From: an uncultured Burkholderiales bacterium
GTDB taxonomy: Bacteria > Pseudomonadota > Gammaproteobacteria > Burkholderiales > Casimicrobiaceae
Reading direction: 5' to 3'
Assembly (NCBI GenBank): GCA_937944385.1
Contig: CALDYQ010000009.1
Span: 1 to 64,000 of the forward strand
Length of the DNA: 64,000 nt
The stretch's first letter is position 1; the number at the start of each line of letters is the position of its first letter. The translations under genes were made by a program, and so were the position numbers. This document shows positions 27,386 through 37,385 of this stretch, piece by piece. The notes beneath the pieces are model-generated. The model saw only the letters and a program-made list of their open reading frames with translations. It was not told where the DNA came from and did not search any database.

Positions 27386-28690
27386 ATGCCGACCCGCTCC
27401 CCGACACCGCTCCATCCCATCGAAACCGCAAGCCGCGACGAGATCGCCGCCCTGCAGTTAGAACGCCTCAAACGAACACTCGCCCATGCCTACGCGAACG
27501 TGCCCCACTACCGGCACAAATTCGAGGCCGCTGGCGTGCACCCCGACGATCTACGCACGCTCGAGGACCTCGCCAGGTTCCCGTTCACGACCAAGGCCGA
27601 TTTGCGCGAGAACTACCCTTTCGGACTCTTTGCCGTACCGCGCGAGCAGGTGATACGCGTTCACGCCTCCTCGGGGACCACCGGCAAGCCCACGGTCGTG
27701 GGCTATACGAGGAAGGACATCGACGTGTGGGCCGATCTCGTTGCCCGCTCGATCCGCGCGAGCGGCGGCTGCCCGGGCGACATCGTGCACGTGGCTTACG
27801 GCTACGGACTGTTCACCGGGGGCCTGGGTGCGCATTACGGCGCCGAGCGGCTCGGCTGCACGGTGGTGCCCATGAGTGGCGGCCAGAGCGAAAAGCAGGT
27901 GCAGCTCATCACGGACTTCAAACCCGACATCATCATGGTCACGCCGTCCTACTGCCTCGCGCTCGCCGAGGAGTTCGTGCGCCAGGGCCTCGACCCGGCT
28001 GCCTGCTCGCTCTCGATCGGCATCTTCGGTGCCGAGCCCTGGACCAACGACATGCGGCGCGAGATCGAAGGCCGCATGGGGCTCGACGCGGTGGACATCT
28101 ATGGCCTGTCGGAGGTCATGGGCCCAGGGGTGGCCAACGAATGCATCGAATCGAAGGATGGCCCAGTGATCTGGGAGGACCACTTCTACCCGGAGATCAT
28201 CGACCCCGAGACCGGGCGGGTACTGCCGGACGGTGAGCAGGGCGAACTCGTTTTCACGAGCCTCACCAAGGAAGCGTTGCCGGTCATCCGCTATCGCACG
28301 CGCGACATCACGCGGCTTCTGCCGCCCACGGCCCGCAGTATGCGTCGCATGGCCAAGATCACCGGTCGCACCGACGACATGATGATCGTCCGCGGCGTCA
28401 ATGTCTATCCAACGCAGATCGAGGAGCTGATCCTCGCCGAGCCCGCGCTCGCGCCGCATTACGTGTGCGTGATCACACGGCCCGAGCATCTGGACGAACT
28501 CACGGTGCGGGTCGAGGCGAATCCCGCGTTTGGCTCGGCCTCGGCCGAGGCGGCAGGAGCACGATTGGCCGAGCGGATGAAGAACCTGATCGGCGTTACG
28601 GCGCGTATCGAGGTGCTCGCGCCGGGCGGCGTCGAGCGCTCTGTCGGCAAAGCAAAGCGGGTCATCGATCAACGCCAGAGGTCTGCATGA
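27386..28690 (+). CDS. paaK: Phenylacetate-CoA ligase
   Basis: VHASSGTTGKPTVVGYT, IGIFGAEPWTNDMRREIE, DIYGLSEVMGPGVANEC, TGRTDDMMIVRGVNVYPTQIE. Confidence 0.96.
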   Translation: MPTRSPTPLHPIETASRDEIAALQLERLKRTLAHAYANVPHYRHKFEAAGVHPDDLRTLEDLARFPFTTKADLRENYPFGLFAVPREQVIRVHASSGTTGKPTVVGYTRKDIDVWADLVARSIRASGGCPGDIVHVAYGYGLFTGGLGAHYGAERLGCTVVPMSGGQSEKQVQLITDFKPDIIMVTPSYCLALAEEFVRQGLDPAACSLSIGIFGAEPWTNDMRREIEGRMGLDAVDIYGLSEVMGPGVANECIESKDGPVIWEDHFYPEIIDPETGRVLPDGEQGELVFTSLTKEALPVIRYRTRDITRLLPPTARSMRRMAKITGRTDDMMIVRGVNVYPTQIEELILAEPALAPHYVCVITRPEHLDELTVRVEANPAFGSASAEAAGARLAERMKNLIGVTARIEVLAPGGVERSVGKAKRVIDQRQRSA

Positions 28691-29544
28691 AGATTCATGA
28701 TTGCTATTCGTTCTTGGCCCGCCTGGGCTCGATCGCGCGGCTCACCGTCGCCCTCACGGCAGCATTCACTGCCGCTCATGCGGAGTCGGCCGCCAGCCCA
28801 TCGAGCGGGAAGGAAACGGTCGCCACCTCACAGGGTGTACAGACGCAGCCCGTGCTCGTTCGTAAAGCCTTGAAAAAGGCTCTACGCACCAAGCACGATC
28901 GGAACCCGGAGTTGACGCCGGAAGAACGAAAGTCCATGCCGCGATACGCCAAGATCGACATCGCCTGGCTCGAACTGCGTGGAACAGGTCAGCCCGAACT
29001 CGAACGCACCGTCAACGCCCTGCTTCGCGAAAACGCGAGGATGCCTGAAAACATCAAAACGATGGCCGCCAACCCATTCTCGGACATCACCTCGAGTATC
29101 CACCGCGCGTTTCTTCACGATGGCCTGTTGAGCGTGGCATACGAGGTGTACGACTATGGCCACGGCGCAGCGAACGGCTCGTCCAGTATCAACGCCGTGA
29201 ATTTCGACCTCCAGCAAGGCAAAGCGCTGACGCTCGAAGATCTGTTTCCGGTTTCGAGCCTGCCCGCGCTCTCGCTCCTCGTCCAGTCGGAACTCGAGCG
29301 GAAGGGCCGCGGCGCCCAGTTCAGAGGAATCGCCTCAGACAACTGCTTTTTCTTTGATCGCCGCGCGCTCACCCTTTGCTTCGATCAAGGCGACATCGAC
29401 GCACGGTACGAGGGCGTGGCCGAGGCCAAGCTCCCGTGGGCGCGCGTTGCGCCGCTGCTCGCTCGAAACGAAACGACGAAACGCGTGTTGAAGTTCGTCG
29501 AAAAGAAAGCGACGGCTGGCGCCGCCCCGGTCAGCTCGCGCTGA
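28687..29544 (+). CDS. Exported protein with DUF3298-like domain
   Basis: Signal peptide; VAYEVYDYGHGAANGSSSINAVNFDLQQGKALTLEDLFP resembles DUF3298/RsiV-type motif; ATGA overlap with paaK. Confidence 0.7.
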   Translation: MKIHDCYSFLARLGSIARLTVALTAAFTAAHAESAASPSSGKETVATSQGVQTQPVLVRKALKKALRTKHDRNPELTPEERKSMPRYAKIDIAWLELRGTGQPELERTVNALLRENARMPENIKTMAANPFSDITSSIHRAFLHDGLLSVAYEVYDYGHGAANGSSSINAVNFDLQQGKALTLEDLFPVSSLPALSLLVQSELERKGRGAQFRGIASDNCFFFDRRALTLCFDQGDIDARYEGVAEAKLPWARVAPLLARNETTKRVLKFVEKKATAGAAPVSSR

Positions 29545-29840
29545 GCAGCGTGGGCTTCGGGCGTAAGGGGTGCTCAGCGCAAGCCGCACCTCACGGCGAC
29601 ATCAGCGGTTGGTTCGGGCTGGCGAGCTGATTCGTCACTCGCTCGCTGCGGTTCGAGGGCGCGAATGCGGCTCTATGGGCTGACTCGTCGAGCGCTCGCC
29701 TAACGCTGCTTGAGAATCCAGCCGACGAGGAAGAATCGCGGCCGCCGTGACCACCGTGATGCCCGTGAATGGCGCGAGGATCAGGCTCACGAAGCCCAGG
29801 ATGAACATCGGTTTGGCCACGACCTCACCCACCGCGTGGG

Positions 29841-30941
29841 TCAACCCGCCGCGTAGGCGCGCACGTCGTCTGGCGTGGCGTCGGTCGCGTAGCAGTCCTC
29901 GAAGAGTTCCCGGAACAATGCCTCGGGCAGTTTGCGACCGATGAAGACGATCAAGCTCTCGCGCGGCTCGTCGGGCTTCCATTCCGGGCCGAAATCGAAG
30001 CCGGCCATCATGTGCACGCCTTGGAAGACGACCTTCCGTGGCTCCCCCTTGATCGCGAGGATGCCCTTGTAGCGGAGCATCTGCTCGCCATAGAGATTGA
30101 TGAGCGAGCCGATGTAGCGGTCGATCTTGCGGACATCGAGCTGCCGGTCCGTCTTGATGTAGAACGAGCCGACCTCGTCATGATGTTCATGCTCGTCATT
30201 GGTAAGGAAATCCGGCTGGATTTCGAGGATCGCGTTCAGGTTGAAGCCGCGAATGTCGAGAATGTCGTCAAGATTCGTCTCGCCAAAGTGCACCTTGGCG
30301 ATCGGTGCGCGCACGTTGACCTTGCGCAGCCGCGCCAGCAGCTTGCCGAGCTCCTCGTCATCGACCAGATCGCTTTTCGAAACCAGGATGCGGTCGGCAA
30401 AGGCCGTCTGCTGCTGCGCCTCGGTGAACTCGTCGAGTTGCTTCAACCCGTGCTTCGCATCGACCACGGTGATGACCGCATCGAGCAAGTAGCGCTCGTT
30501 GACCTTTTCATCTGCAAAGAACGTCTGCGCCACCGGGGCGGGGTCGGCCATGCCCGTGGTCTCGATGATCACACGCTCGAAATCGAGTTCGCCCTTTGAC
30601 TTCTGCCGGTAGAGCTTGTTGAGGATGCGGATGAGATCGCCCCGCACAGTGCAACAGATGCAGCCATTGTTCATGACCGTGATCTGCTCTTCCTCGCGTG
30701 CGAGGATTGCTCCGTCCACGCCCTGCTCACCGAACTCGTTTTCGATCACTGCGATCTTGTGGCCGTGATCCTCCTTGAGAATGCGATTGAGGAGCGTGGT
30801 CTTTCCCGCGCCCAGAAACCCGGTCAGAATGGTGACCGGGATCGGAGCCGGGGTCTGCGTCTCTCCCGGCGACTCGGGCCTCGCCGGGGTTTGCTTCTCA
30901 GCCGCGCGGGCATCGGCATTGGCATTGGCTGATGTAGACAT
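29841..30941 (-). CDS. COG0523-family GTPase / metallochaperone (CobW-like)
   Basis: VTILTGFLGAGKTTLLNRIL, NNGCICCTVRGDL (GCxCC), VSKSDLVD, DEHEHHDE; start at MSTSANANAD. Confidence 0.93.
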   Translation of the reverse strand: MSTSANANADARAAEKQTPARPESPGETQTPAPIPVTILTGFLGAGKTTLLNRILKEDHGHKIAVIENEFGEQGVDGAILAREEEQITVMNNGCICCTVRGDLIRILNKLYRQKSKGELDFERVIIETTGMADPAPVAQTFFADEKVNERYLLDAVITVVDAKHGLKQLDEFTEAQQQTAFADRILVSKSDLVDDEELGKLLARLRKVNVRAPIAKVHFGETNLDDILDIRGFNLNAILEIQPDFLTNDEHEHHDEVGSFYIKTDRQLDVRKIDRYIGSLINLYGEQMLRYKGILAIKGEPRKVVFQGVHMMAGFDFGPEWKPDEPRESLIVFIGRKLPEALFRELFEDCYATDATPDDVRAYAAG

Positions 30942-31011
30942 GGCGTCTCCTCGTTGTACTAGGAATTGTAGGTTGCAGAACAAAGCTTCAAGACCAAACG
31001 CCCGGAGCCCT

Positions 31012-32475
31012 GTGCTCACGAGTGCAGCGCATCGTGAGATCGAGCGGACTCACGCCTCGGCCGATCTGATGCGTCGCGCCGGGCGTGCCGCCGCAGCCTG
31101 GCTCGCCGAGCGCGTTGCGGCGGACGAGACCGTTATTGCCCTCGCCGGCCCCGGCAACAACGGCGGCGATGCGCTCGCGATGGCCTGCGAGCGCGCCGGT
31201 CAGGGCGGCGAAGCGCAGGTCGTGCTTCTCGCCGACCCGCACCGGCTTTCTGCCGATGCACGCACACAGCTCGTGCGCTGGCGGGAACTTGGGCAAGAGG
31301 TCATCGACCGACTGCCCGATGCGGACGCGCCCGACCGGCCGCGCTGGATCGTCGACGGGTTGTTCGGGTTGGGTCTGACCCGCCCGCTGTCCGGAGCCCA
31401 CGCTGAAGCCGTGCACTGGATCGATCGACAGCGAGCAGGCGGAGCGTACTGCCTCGCGCTCGATGTGCCCTCGGGGGTGGATGCGGATACCGGCGCCCGA
31501 ATCGGGCAGCACGCGGTAACGGCAGATGCCACGCTCAGCGTCATTGCAGCCAAGCCCGGGCTGCTCACGGGGCCCGCACTCGATCACGTGGGCGAGGTTT
31601 GGCTGCATGATCTGGACCTAGACGACCTGCCCGTCGACCCCGTGCTTTCCGCCTTCGACGCCGAAGCTGCTGGCGCGCTCGTGCCGATCCGCGCGCGCAC
31701 CTCGCACAAGGGCACTCATGGCGAGCTGCAAGTGATCGGCGGCGCGGATGGCATGCTTGGCGCTGCCCTCCTCGCGGCCCGCGCCGCCCTGCGCGCGGGT
31801 GCCGGGAGAGTGCGCGTTGGCTTTCTAGCCTCGAGCGCTCCGTCCGTCGACCTGCTGATGCCAGAGCTCATGCTGAGCTCGGCCTCGGCGTTGCCGGACC
31901 ATCGGGCGACGTCGCTGTGTGTCGGCTGCGGCTTGGGCGTCTCCGGTCAGGCAGTGCAGCGTCTACGGAGCGCGCTCGGCTGCGATCGGCCAGCGGTGTT
32001 CGATGCCGATGCGCTCAACCTGATCGCCGAATCGGCCGAGCTCGCCACCCTCCTCTCGCGGCGAAGAGCAGCCAGCGTCCTCACGCCACACCCGCTCGAG
32101 GCAGCGCGGCTCCTGGGCAGCGACGCCGCGAGCATCAACACCGATCGGATTCGTGCGGCACGCGATCTCGCCCGCGGCTACGAAGCCTTCGTCGTGCTCA
32201 AGGGCGCAGGAACGATCGTCGCTGCGCCCGACGGACGCGCCTCGATCAATCTCACAGGTAACCCGCTCCTTGCCACCGCTGGCACGGGGGACGTGCTCGC
32301 TGGGTTGATCGGTGCCCTCCTGGCGCAGGGGCTGGAAGCCTGGGACGCCGCACGCGTGGGTGCAGCCTGGCATGGCGCCTGTGCCGACGCCTTGGCCGCG
32401 CACGGTCAAGCGCGCATGACTGCATCCGACCTTCTGCTTGCTCTCCGGCACCCTCTCAGGGCTTCCAGCGCCTGA
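31012..32475 (+). CDS. nnr: Bifunctional NAD(P)H-hydrate epimerase / ADP-dependent dehydratase
   Basis: GPGNNGGDALAMA (YjeF N domain) and C-terminal carbohydrate-kinase-like SHKGTHGELQVIGGADGMLGAALLAARAALRAGAG...LLATAGTGDVLAGLIGALLAQG; GTG start. Confidence 0.93.
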   Translation: MLTSAAHREIERTHASADLMRRAGRAAAAWLAERVAADETVIALAGPGNNGGDALAMACERAGQGGEAQVVLLADPHRLSADARTQLVRWRELGQEVIDRLPDADAPDRPRWIVDGLFGLGLTRPLSGAHAEAVHWIDRQRAGGAYCLALDVPSGVDADTGARIGQHAVTADATLSVIAAKPGLLTGPALDHVGEVWLHDLDLDDLPVDPVLSAFDAEAAGALVPIRARTSHKGTHGELQVIGGADGMLGAALLAARAALRAGAGRVRVGFLASSAPSVDLLMPELMLSSASALPDHRATSLCVGCGLGVSGQAVQRLRSALGCDRPAVFDADALNLIAESAELATLLSRRRAASVLTPHPLEAARLLGSDAASINTDRIRAARDLARGYEAFVVLKGAGTIVAAPDGRASINLTGNPLLATAGTGDVLAGLIGALLAQGLEAWDAARVGAAWHGACADALAAHGQARMTASDLLLALRHPLRASSA

Positions 32476-32658
32476 GTCCAGCGCGAAACGACGGCAGAGA
32501 GCGAAGTCGGCTCAGAGCACCAGTGCGCGAGCCGAGCCGGCATGAGACGTGTGCGGCCGACAACCCGTTGCCGTGGCGTCTGTCGTCACGGTGTCACATT
32601 CGCGCAATTTCGCCGACATACACTACGGCTCATGTTCATCACAAGGCAGTCAATCGAC

Positions 32659-33006
32659 ATGCGCTCACTTTCCCTGACTCTCCTCGCTGGCTCTCTGATG
32701 CTCGCTTCGGGCTGCGCAACTTTGAGCGGCGCAACCGGCGGAAGCGTGCCCGCTGCGCTTGAAAAGAGCCCGGGCAAATTCGTGGCCTATACCTGCGAGG
32801 ACAACAAAGCCTTCCAGCTGCGCTACAACCCCGAGACGCGGACGCTGCGTTATCGTGGCCACTCCGGCGGCATCGAACTGACGCGGTCCGGCGACGGCAG
32901 CTACAAGGACGACTCAGGCGAAGTGTCGCTCATGCTTGGAGAGGGCAAATCCACCACGATCTCGAAGAAAGGTAAAGTGGAATACAAGGGCTGCGGGGCG
33001 GCCTGA
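32659..33006 (+). CDS. Lipoprotein with MliC-like (C-type lysozyme inhibitor-like) domain
   Basis: Lipobox LASGC (MRSLSLTLLAGSLMLASGCATL); YTCEDNKAFQLRYNPETRTLRYRGHSGGIELTRSGDGSYKDDSGEVSLMLGEGKS...YKGC. Confidence 0.72.
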   Translation: MRSLSLTLLAGSLMLASGCATLSGATGGSVPAALEKSPGKFVAYTCEDNKAFQLRYNPETRTLRYRGHSGGIELTRSGDGSYKDDSGEVSLMLGEGKSTTISKKGKVEYKGCGAA

Positions 33007-33021
33007 GTCGCCGACGCCGTC

Positions 33022-33065
33022 ACGACGCCGTTACGACGCCGTTACGACGCCGTTACGACGCCGTT
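33022..33065. repeat. Four exact tandem copies of ACGACGCCGTT (plus a degenerate copy upstream)
   Basis: Identical 11-mers at 33022, 33033, 33044, 33055; ccgacgccgtc at 33011-33021. Confidence 0.95.
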
Positions 33066-33243
33066 GTTTAACGCCGCAAAAGGCGGTCCTGCTTCTTTAC
33101 TGTCCTGATCACGGTCGTTGCCGATGACCGTGAGTCTGGTTTCGGGGTGAGGCGGCTTTCTCGACGTTGCCGTCAATACGGTTCACGACTTGTTTTCAGG
33201 TGATGTCGAGGAGCTGAGCGAATCATTCCCGTCGATCGCATCA

Positions 33244-34218
33244 TCAAGGTATGAGAATCGTCCCGCCGACGGTTTTCCTCGCCTCGAGGTCGCGGTGCGC
33301 CTGCGCCGCATCCTCGAGCGAGTAAGTCTGCCGCGGTGCAAGATCGAGCTTCCCGTCGCGCATGAGGGTGAACACGTGATCCGCCATTTCGAGCATCCGC
33401 GCCCGGTTGGCCGTGTAGGTCATGAGCGTCTGGCGCGTGACGTAGAGCGACCCTTTTGCGGCGAGCAGTCCAAGATCCGCGCCGGTGACGGGCCCCGATG
33501 AGTTGCCAAAGCTCACGAGCAGCCCGAACGGCCGCAGGCAGTCGAGTGATGCAGGCCAGGTGTCCCGGCCCACGCTGTCGTAAACCACCGGAACCCTCGC
33601 TCCACCGGTGATCTCTGCCACACGCTCGACAAAGTTCTCGGCGTTGTAGTTGATTACGTGGCTGCATCCCGCGGAGAGCGCGAGTTTTCCCTTCTCCTCG
33701 CTGCCCACCGTCCCGATCATGTTCACGCCCATGGCCCGCGCCCACTGCGCCGCGATCAGCCCGACGCCGCCCGCAGCCGCGTGAAACAGGATCGTGTCGC
33801 CCGGACGGCACTTGTAGGAGCGATTCAGCAGGTATTCGACCGTCATCGCACGCAGAAAACCGGCCGCTGCGTCCTGCTCGCTCACCCACTGCGGAAGCTT
33901 GACCAGATGCTTGGCGGGATGATTGCGCTCGCTGGCGTAGCCACCGAGCGGGCCATCGCAGTAGACGACACGGTCGCCGGGGGCAACTTCGGTCACCCCC
34001 GGGCCGACTGCGATGACGATCCCCGCGCCTTCCTTGCCAATACCCGAGGGCAGCGGGACCGGGTAGAGCCCCGTCCGGTGATAGGTGTCGATGAAATTGA
34101 CCCCGCAGGCGGTCTGAAGAATGCGCGCCTCACCCGGCCCCGGCAGGGGTAACTCAACCACGGCATGCTCGAGCACTTCGGGACCGCCGGTGCGGTTGAA
34201 TCGGACGACCTGGGCCAT
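33244..34218 (-). CDS. NADPH:quinone oxidoreductase (zinc-independent MDR family)
   Basis: MAQVVRFNRTGGPEVLEHAVVELPLPGPGEARI...GVNFIDTYHRTGLYP...ILFHAAAGGVGLIAAQWARAMG. Confidence 0.94.
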   Translation of the reverse strand: MAQVVRFNRTGGPEVLEHAVVELPLPGPGEARILQTACGVNFIDTYHRTGLYPVPLPSGIGKEGAGIVIAVGPGVTEVAPGDRVVYCDGPLGGYASERNHPAKHLVKLPQWVSEQDAAAGFLRAMTVEYLLNRSYKCRPGDTILFHAAAGGVGLIAAQWARAMGVNMIGTVGSEEKGKLALSAGCSHVINYNAENFVERVAEITGGARVPVVYDSVGRDTWPASLDCLRPFGLLVSFGNSSGPVTGADLGLLAAKGSLYVTRQTLMTYTANRARMLEMADHVFTLMRDGKLDLAPRQTYSLEDAAQAHRDLEARKTVGGTILIP

Positions 34219-34248
34219 GAGGAATCTCCTTTTTCGACGAGTCGCGAA

Positions 34249-34653
34249 TCACGCCTCCACCTGCCAGCGGACGAGCGAAAAACCAAGCCAGGTGAGGGAC
34301 AACGACAACGCGAGATGAAGCGCAATCAGCCCGAAAGCCCGCGCCCAGTACTCCGCCATCATCAGACCGACGACCTCCGCGCTGAAGGTTGAGAAGGTCG
34401 TCAGTGCACCGAGAAAACCTGTGACCACCATGAGGCGGATGAGCGGCGAGGCTTCGGGATGCTCGGCCAACCAGCCGAGGGCAAGGCCGACGAGGAACCC
34501 GCCCGCGGCATTGGCCACGAGCGTGCCGAGCGGAAGCCAGCCGCGGGCATTGAGCCAGAGCGCAAGCCCGTAGCGCAGCCATGCGCCGACGACCGCACCA
34601 GCCGCAATCGAGGCAAGCACGGCCGCCGGGGTCGCTGCAGCACCGGCAATCAT
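34249..34653 (-). CDS. crcB: Fluoride efflux transporter CrcB/Fluc
   Basis: GAWLRYGLALWLNARGWLPLGTLVANAAGGFLVGLALG...TGFLGALTTFSTFSAEV. Confidence 0.95.
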   Translation of the reverse strand: MIAGAAATPAAVLASIAAGAVVGAWLRYGLALWLNARGWLPLGTLVANAAGGFLVGLALGWLAEHPEASPLIRLMVVTGFLGALTTFSTFSAEVVGLMMAEYWARAFGLIALHLALSLSLTWLGFSLVRWQVEA

Positions 34654-35549
34654 CGGGTCGCCGCTGCCCGCCAGACGCAGTCCACCACGTCGCGGTGGGC
34701 GCCCCGCTCGCGGTAGAGACGAACTTCCATCGTGCCCGTCCAGTGAGCATCGCCACAGCGGGCGAGCCGCCTGCTCTTCACGTCGCGCTGCACCGCGCTC
34801 TCGGGCAACCACGCGAGCCCGTGGCCCTCGAGGGCCATGACCTTGAGCGCCTCGGACATGTCGTTCTCATAGACGCAATCCAGGTGCGCCCGAAGCGGCG
34901 ATTGCTGGAGGATCAGCTCCACCATGCGGCCGAGGTAAGCCTGCGGCGTGTAGGAGAGGTAGGGGACCTTGCGAAGGTCGCTACCTGGCAGCGTATAGCG
35001 GGCGCTTCCGTCCGAATCCGCCTTTGCAAAAGGGGCAATCGTCTCGGTGCCGAGCACGATCATCTCGTAGCGCGCTGCGTCGAGCTGCACCGGCTGGTTC
35101 GGGTGGTGATAGCAGAGCAGCAAATCGCAGTTGCCTTCGACCAGGCTCATCACCGCGTCATGGACGTTGAGCGCGTTCAACTTGACCTTGACCCGGCCGA
35201 GTTTCCTTTCAAGCGCGGCAAGCCAGGCTGGGAAAAACGTGAGCGAGAGCGTATGCGGTGCCGCGAACAGGATCGTGTCGACCGGTGCACTCTGCAAGCC
35301 CCGCGCGATTGCGCGCGCATCCATCGCTTGGCGGACGATTTCGGCCGCGCGCTCCCGAAACTGCTCCCCGGCCTTGGTGAGCCGAGTCGGGTAGCTCGTC
35401 CGATCGATCAATTCCGCGCCGAGCCACTGCTCGAGAGCGCGGATTCGGCGCGAGAACGCGGGCTGCGTCACGTAACGGAGTTCGGCCGCGCGCGAAAAGC
35501 TGCCGGTTTCGGCCAGCTGGAGGAAATCCTCCACCCACTTGAGTTCCAT
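34650..35549 (-). CDS. LysR-family transcriptional regulator
   Basis: MELKWVEDFLQLAETGSFSRAAELRYVTQPAFSRRIRALEQWLGAELIDR HTH; ATGA overlap with crcB. Confidence 0.95.
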   Translation of the reverse strand: MELKWVEDFLQLAETGSFSRAAELRYVTQPAFSRRIRALEQWLGAELIDRTSYPTRLTKAGEQFRERAAEIVRQAMDARAIARGLQSAPVDTILFAAPHTLSLTFFPAWLAALERKLGRVKVKLNALNVHDAVMSLVEGNCDLLLCYHHPNQPVQLDAARYEMIVLGTETIAPFAKADSDGSARYTLPGSDLRKVPYLSYTPQAYLGRMVELILQQSPLRAHLDCVYENDMSEALKVMALEGHGLAWLPESAVQRDVKSRRLARCGDAHWTGTMEVRLYRERGAHRDVVDCVWRAAATR

Positions 35550-35604
35550 GACCCAAGTTTAGCCGAGGCTATGCCGTTTCGGCATGAGGAAGGACGCGAG
35601 CCCC

Positions 35605-36744
35605 CTACTGGACGCCGTACGCTTTCCGATCCACGTAATACGCCGCTTCGATGCCCGCCAGACTGCGACCGCGCGGATCCTTCGTGGCGCGGATCTCGTT
35701 GACGAGTTCGAGCGCCGTCTTGTCGCAGGGCGGGAGTTCGACATCGCTTGCTTCGACGGGCGTGGTGCGCGCCCCCCACTTCACGAAATGCGAACAAAGA
35801 GTCAGACCCGCCCCGAAGGCCGGCATGAGGAGGTTCGAGCCCGGCGCCACCCGCCCCGCTTCGAGCGCTTCGACCAAGGCAACCGGCACCGTGGCCGCAC
35901 TCATGTTGCCGTATTTCTGCACGGTGAGGATGACCTTCTCCATCGGGATGCCCGCGTACTTGGCCACGGATTCGATGATGCGCGCATTCGCCTGATGCGG
36001 CACGACGAGATCGATGTCCTCCGGCCGAAGCCCGACTTTCTGAAGCGTCTTTGCGCTCGCATCCGTCATGCCCTGGACGGCCCGCTTGAAGATCTGCGGC
36101 CCGTCGAAATCCCACAGCATGTCGCCGAACGTCACGTTCGCATTTGCGTAGGTCGCGCCGTAGCCCCGCCGCACGCGCAGGATGCCGCGCGCATCACCGT
36201 AGCAACCGAGCGTCTCCCCGAGCAGACCGATGGGCTCATCCGTGGCCTCGAGCACAACCGCGGCCGAGCCGTCGCCAAAGAGCACCGCTACGCCGCGGTT
36301 GTCCCAGTCCATGTAGCGGGAGATCAGCTCGACACCGACGACGAGCGCGCGCTTGACGACGCCCGTGCGGATCATTGCCGTCGCCGTGGACAGGCCATAG
36401 AGGAAGCTCGTGCAGGCGGTGTTGACATCCATCGCCGCAGCGCCGTCGCAGCCAAGCTTGTATTGGAGCGCCGACGCCGTGTTCGGCACCATCTCGTCGT
36501 AGCTGCAGCTTCCGTAGACGATCAGATCGATGTCGCCTGCCGCGCGCCCCGCGCAGGCGAGCGCCCGACGCGCCGCGACGTAGGACATTTCAATTGCTGG
36601 CACATGCGAGATGCGCCGCTCCTTCATGCCGGTGCGTGAGGTGATCCACTCGTCGTCGGTGTCGAGAAAGGTCGCCAGATCCGCGTTCGTGAGCACCGCC
36701 GGGGGCATGCACTTGCCCCACCCCGTGATGGCTGCGTAGGTCAT
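35605..36744 (-). CDS. Beta-ketoacyl-ACP synthase III family protein
   Basis: MDVNTACTSFLYGLSTA (Cys), VVPHQANARIIESVA (His), KYGNMSAATVPVAL (Asn). Confidence 0.93.
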   Translation of the reverse strand: MTYAAITGWGKCMPPAVLTNADLATFLDTDDEWITSRTGMKERRISHVPAIEMSYVAARRALACAGRAAGDIDLIVYGSCSYDEMVPNTASALQYKLGCDGAAAMDVNTACTSFLYGLSTATAMIRTGVVKRALVVGVELISRYMDWDNRGVAVLFGDGSAAVVLEATDEPIGLLGETLGCYGDARGILRVRRGYGATYANANVTFGDMLWDFDGPQIFKRAVQGMTDASAKTLQKVGLRPEDIDLVVPHQANARIIESVAKYAGIPMEKVILTVQKYGNMSAATVPVALVEALEAGRVAPGSNLLMPAFGAGLTLCSHFVKWGARTTPVEASDVELPPCDKTALELVNEIRATKDPRGRSLAGIEAAYYVDRKAYGVQ

Positions 36745-36805
36745 CTCGTTCTCCTCCGGTTCGTCCACCGGCCGCTTGGGCCGCGCGTGTCGTTCGGCGA
36801 TCGTT

Positions 36806-37345
36806 CTAGATTCGACGGAACGTGGCGGCAAACGTCGCCCCGTTCGCCACATAGTGCTCGGCCCCGCCGCGAAGACGCACCACCTCCTCGTCGGTCAACT
36901 CGCGCACGACCTTGGCGGGTGCCCCGAGAATCAGGCTTCGCGGCGGAAAGTGCTTGCCCTCGGGCACGAGCGCGTGTGCCCCCACGAGAGCGTTCTCGCC
37001 GATCACTGCGCCGTTGAGCACCGTGGCACCGATGCCGACCAGGGCACCATCGCCGATCGTGCATCCGTGCAGGCAGACCTGGTGTCCGATCACGCAGTAC
37101 CGCCCCACGGTGACCGGAAAACCATGGTCCGCATGCACCATGGAAAGGTCCTGGACGTTGCTGCCCTCGCCGATCGTGATGAGCTCGCAGTCGCCACGGA
37201 GCACGGCCCCAAACCAGACGCTCACGCGATCGTGCAGCACGACCGAGCCCATGACGCGGGCGGTGTCTGCGATGAAATGGCCGCCGCCGAGAAGCGTGGG
37301 CACGCGGTCACCGACGGCAAACAGGGGCTGGGCGGTTTCTGTCAT
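36806..37345 (-). CDS. Gamma-carbonic anhydrase family protein
   Basis: Left-handed beta-helix hexapeptides; NVQDLSMVHADHGFPVTVGRYCVIGHQVCLHGCTIGDGALVGIGATVLNGAVIG. Confidence 0.94.
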   Translation of the reverse strand: MTETAQPLFAVGDRVPTLLGGGHFIADTARVMGSVVLHDRVSVWFGAVLRGDCELITIGEGSNVQDLSMVHADHGFPVTVGRYCVIGHQVCLHGCTIGDGALVGIGATVLNGAVIGENALVGAHALVPEGKHFPPRSLILGAPAKVVRELTDEEVVRLRGGAEHYVANGATFAATFRRI

Positions 37346-37385
37346 GCACGAATTATCGAAGAAGCCCTTTCTAGAATTCCGGCAA

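Noticed and set aside
33022-33065. Tandem repeats considered as a CRISPR array
   Set aside because: Unit is 11 bp with no spacers and there are no cas genes in the window.
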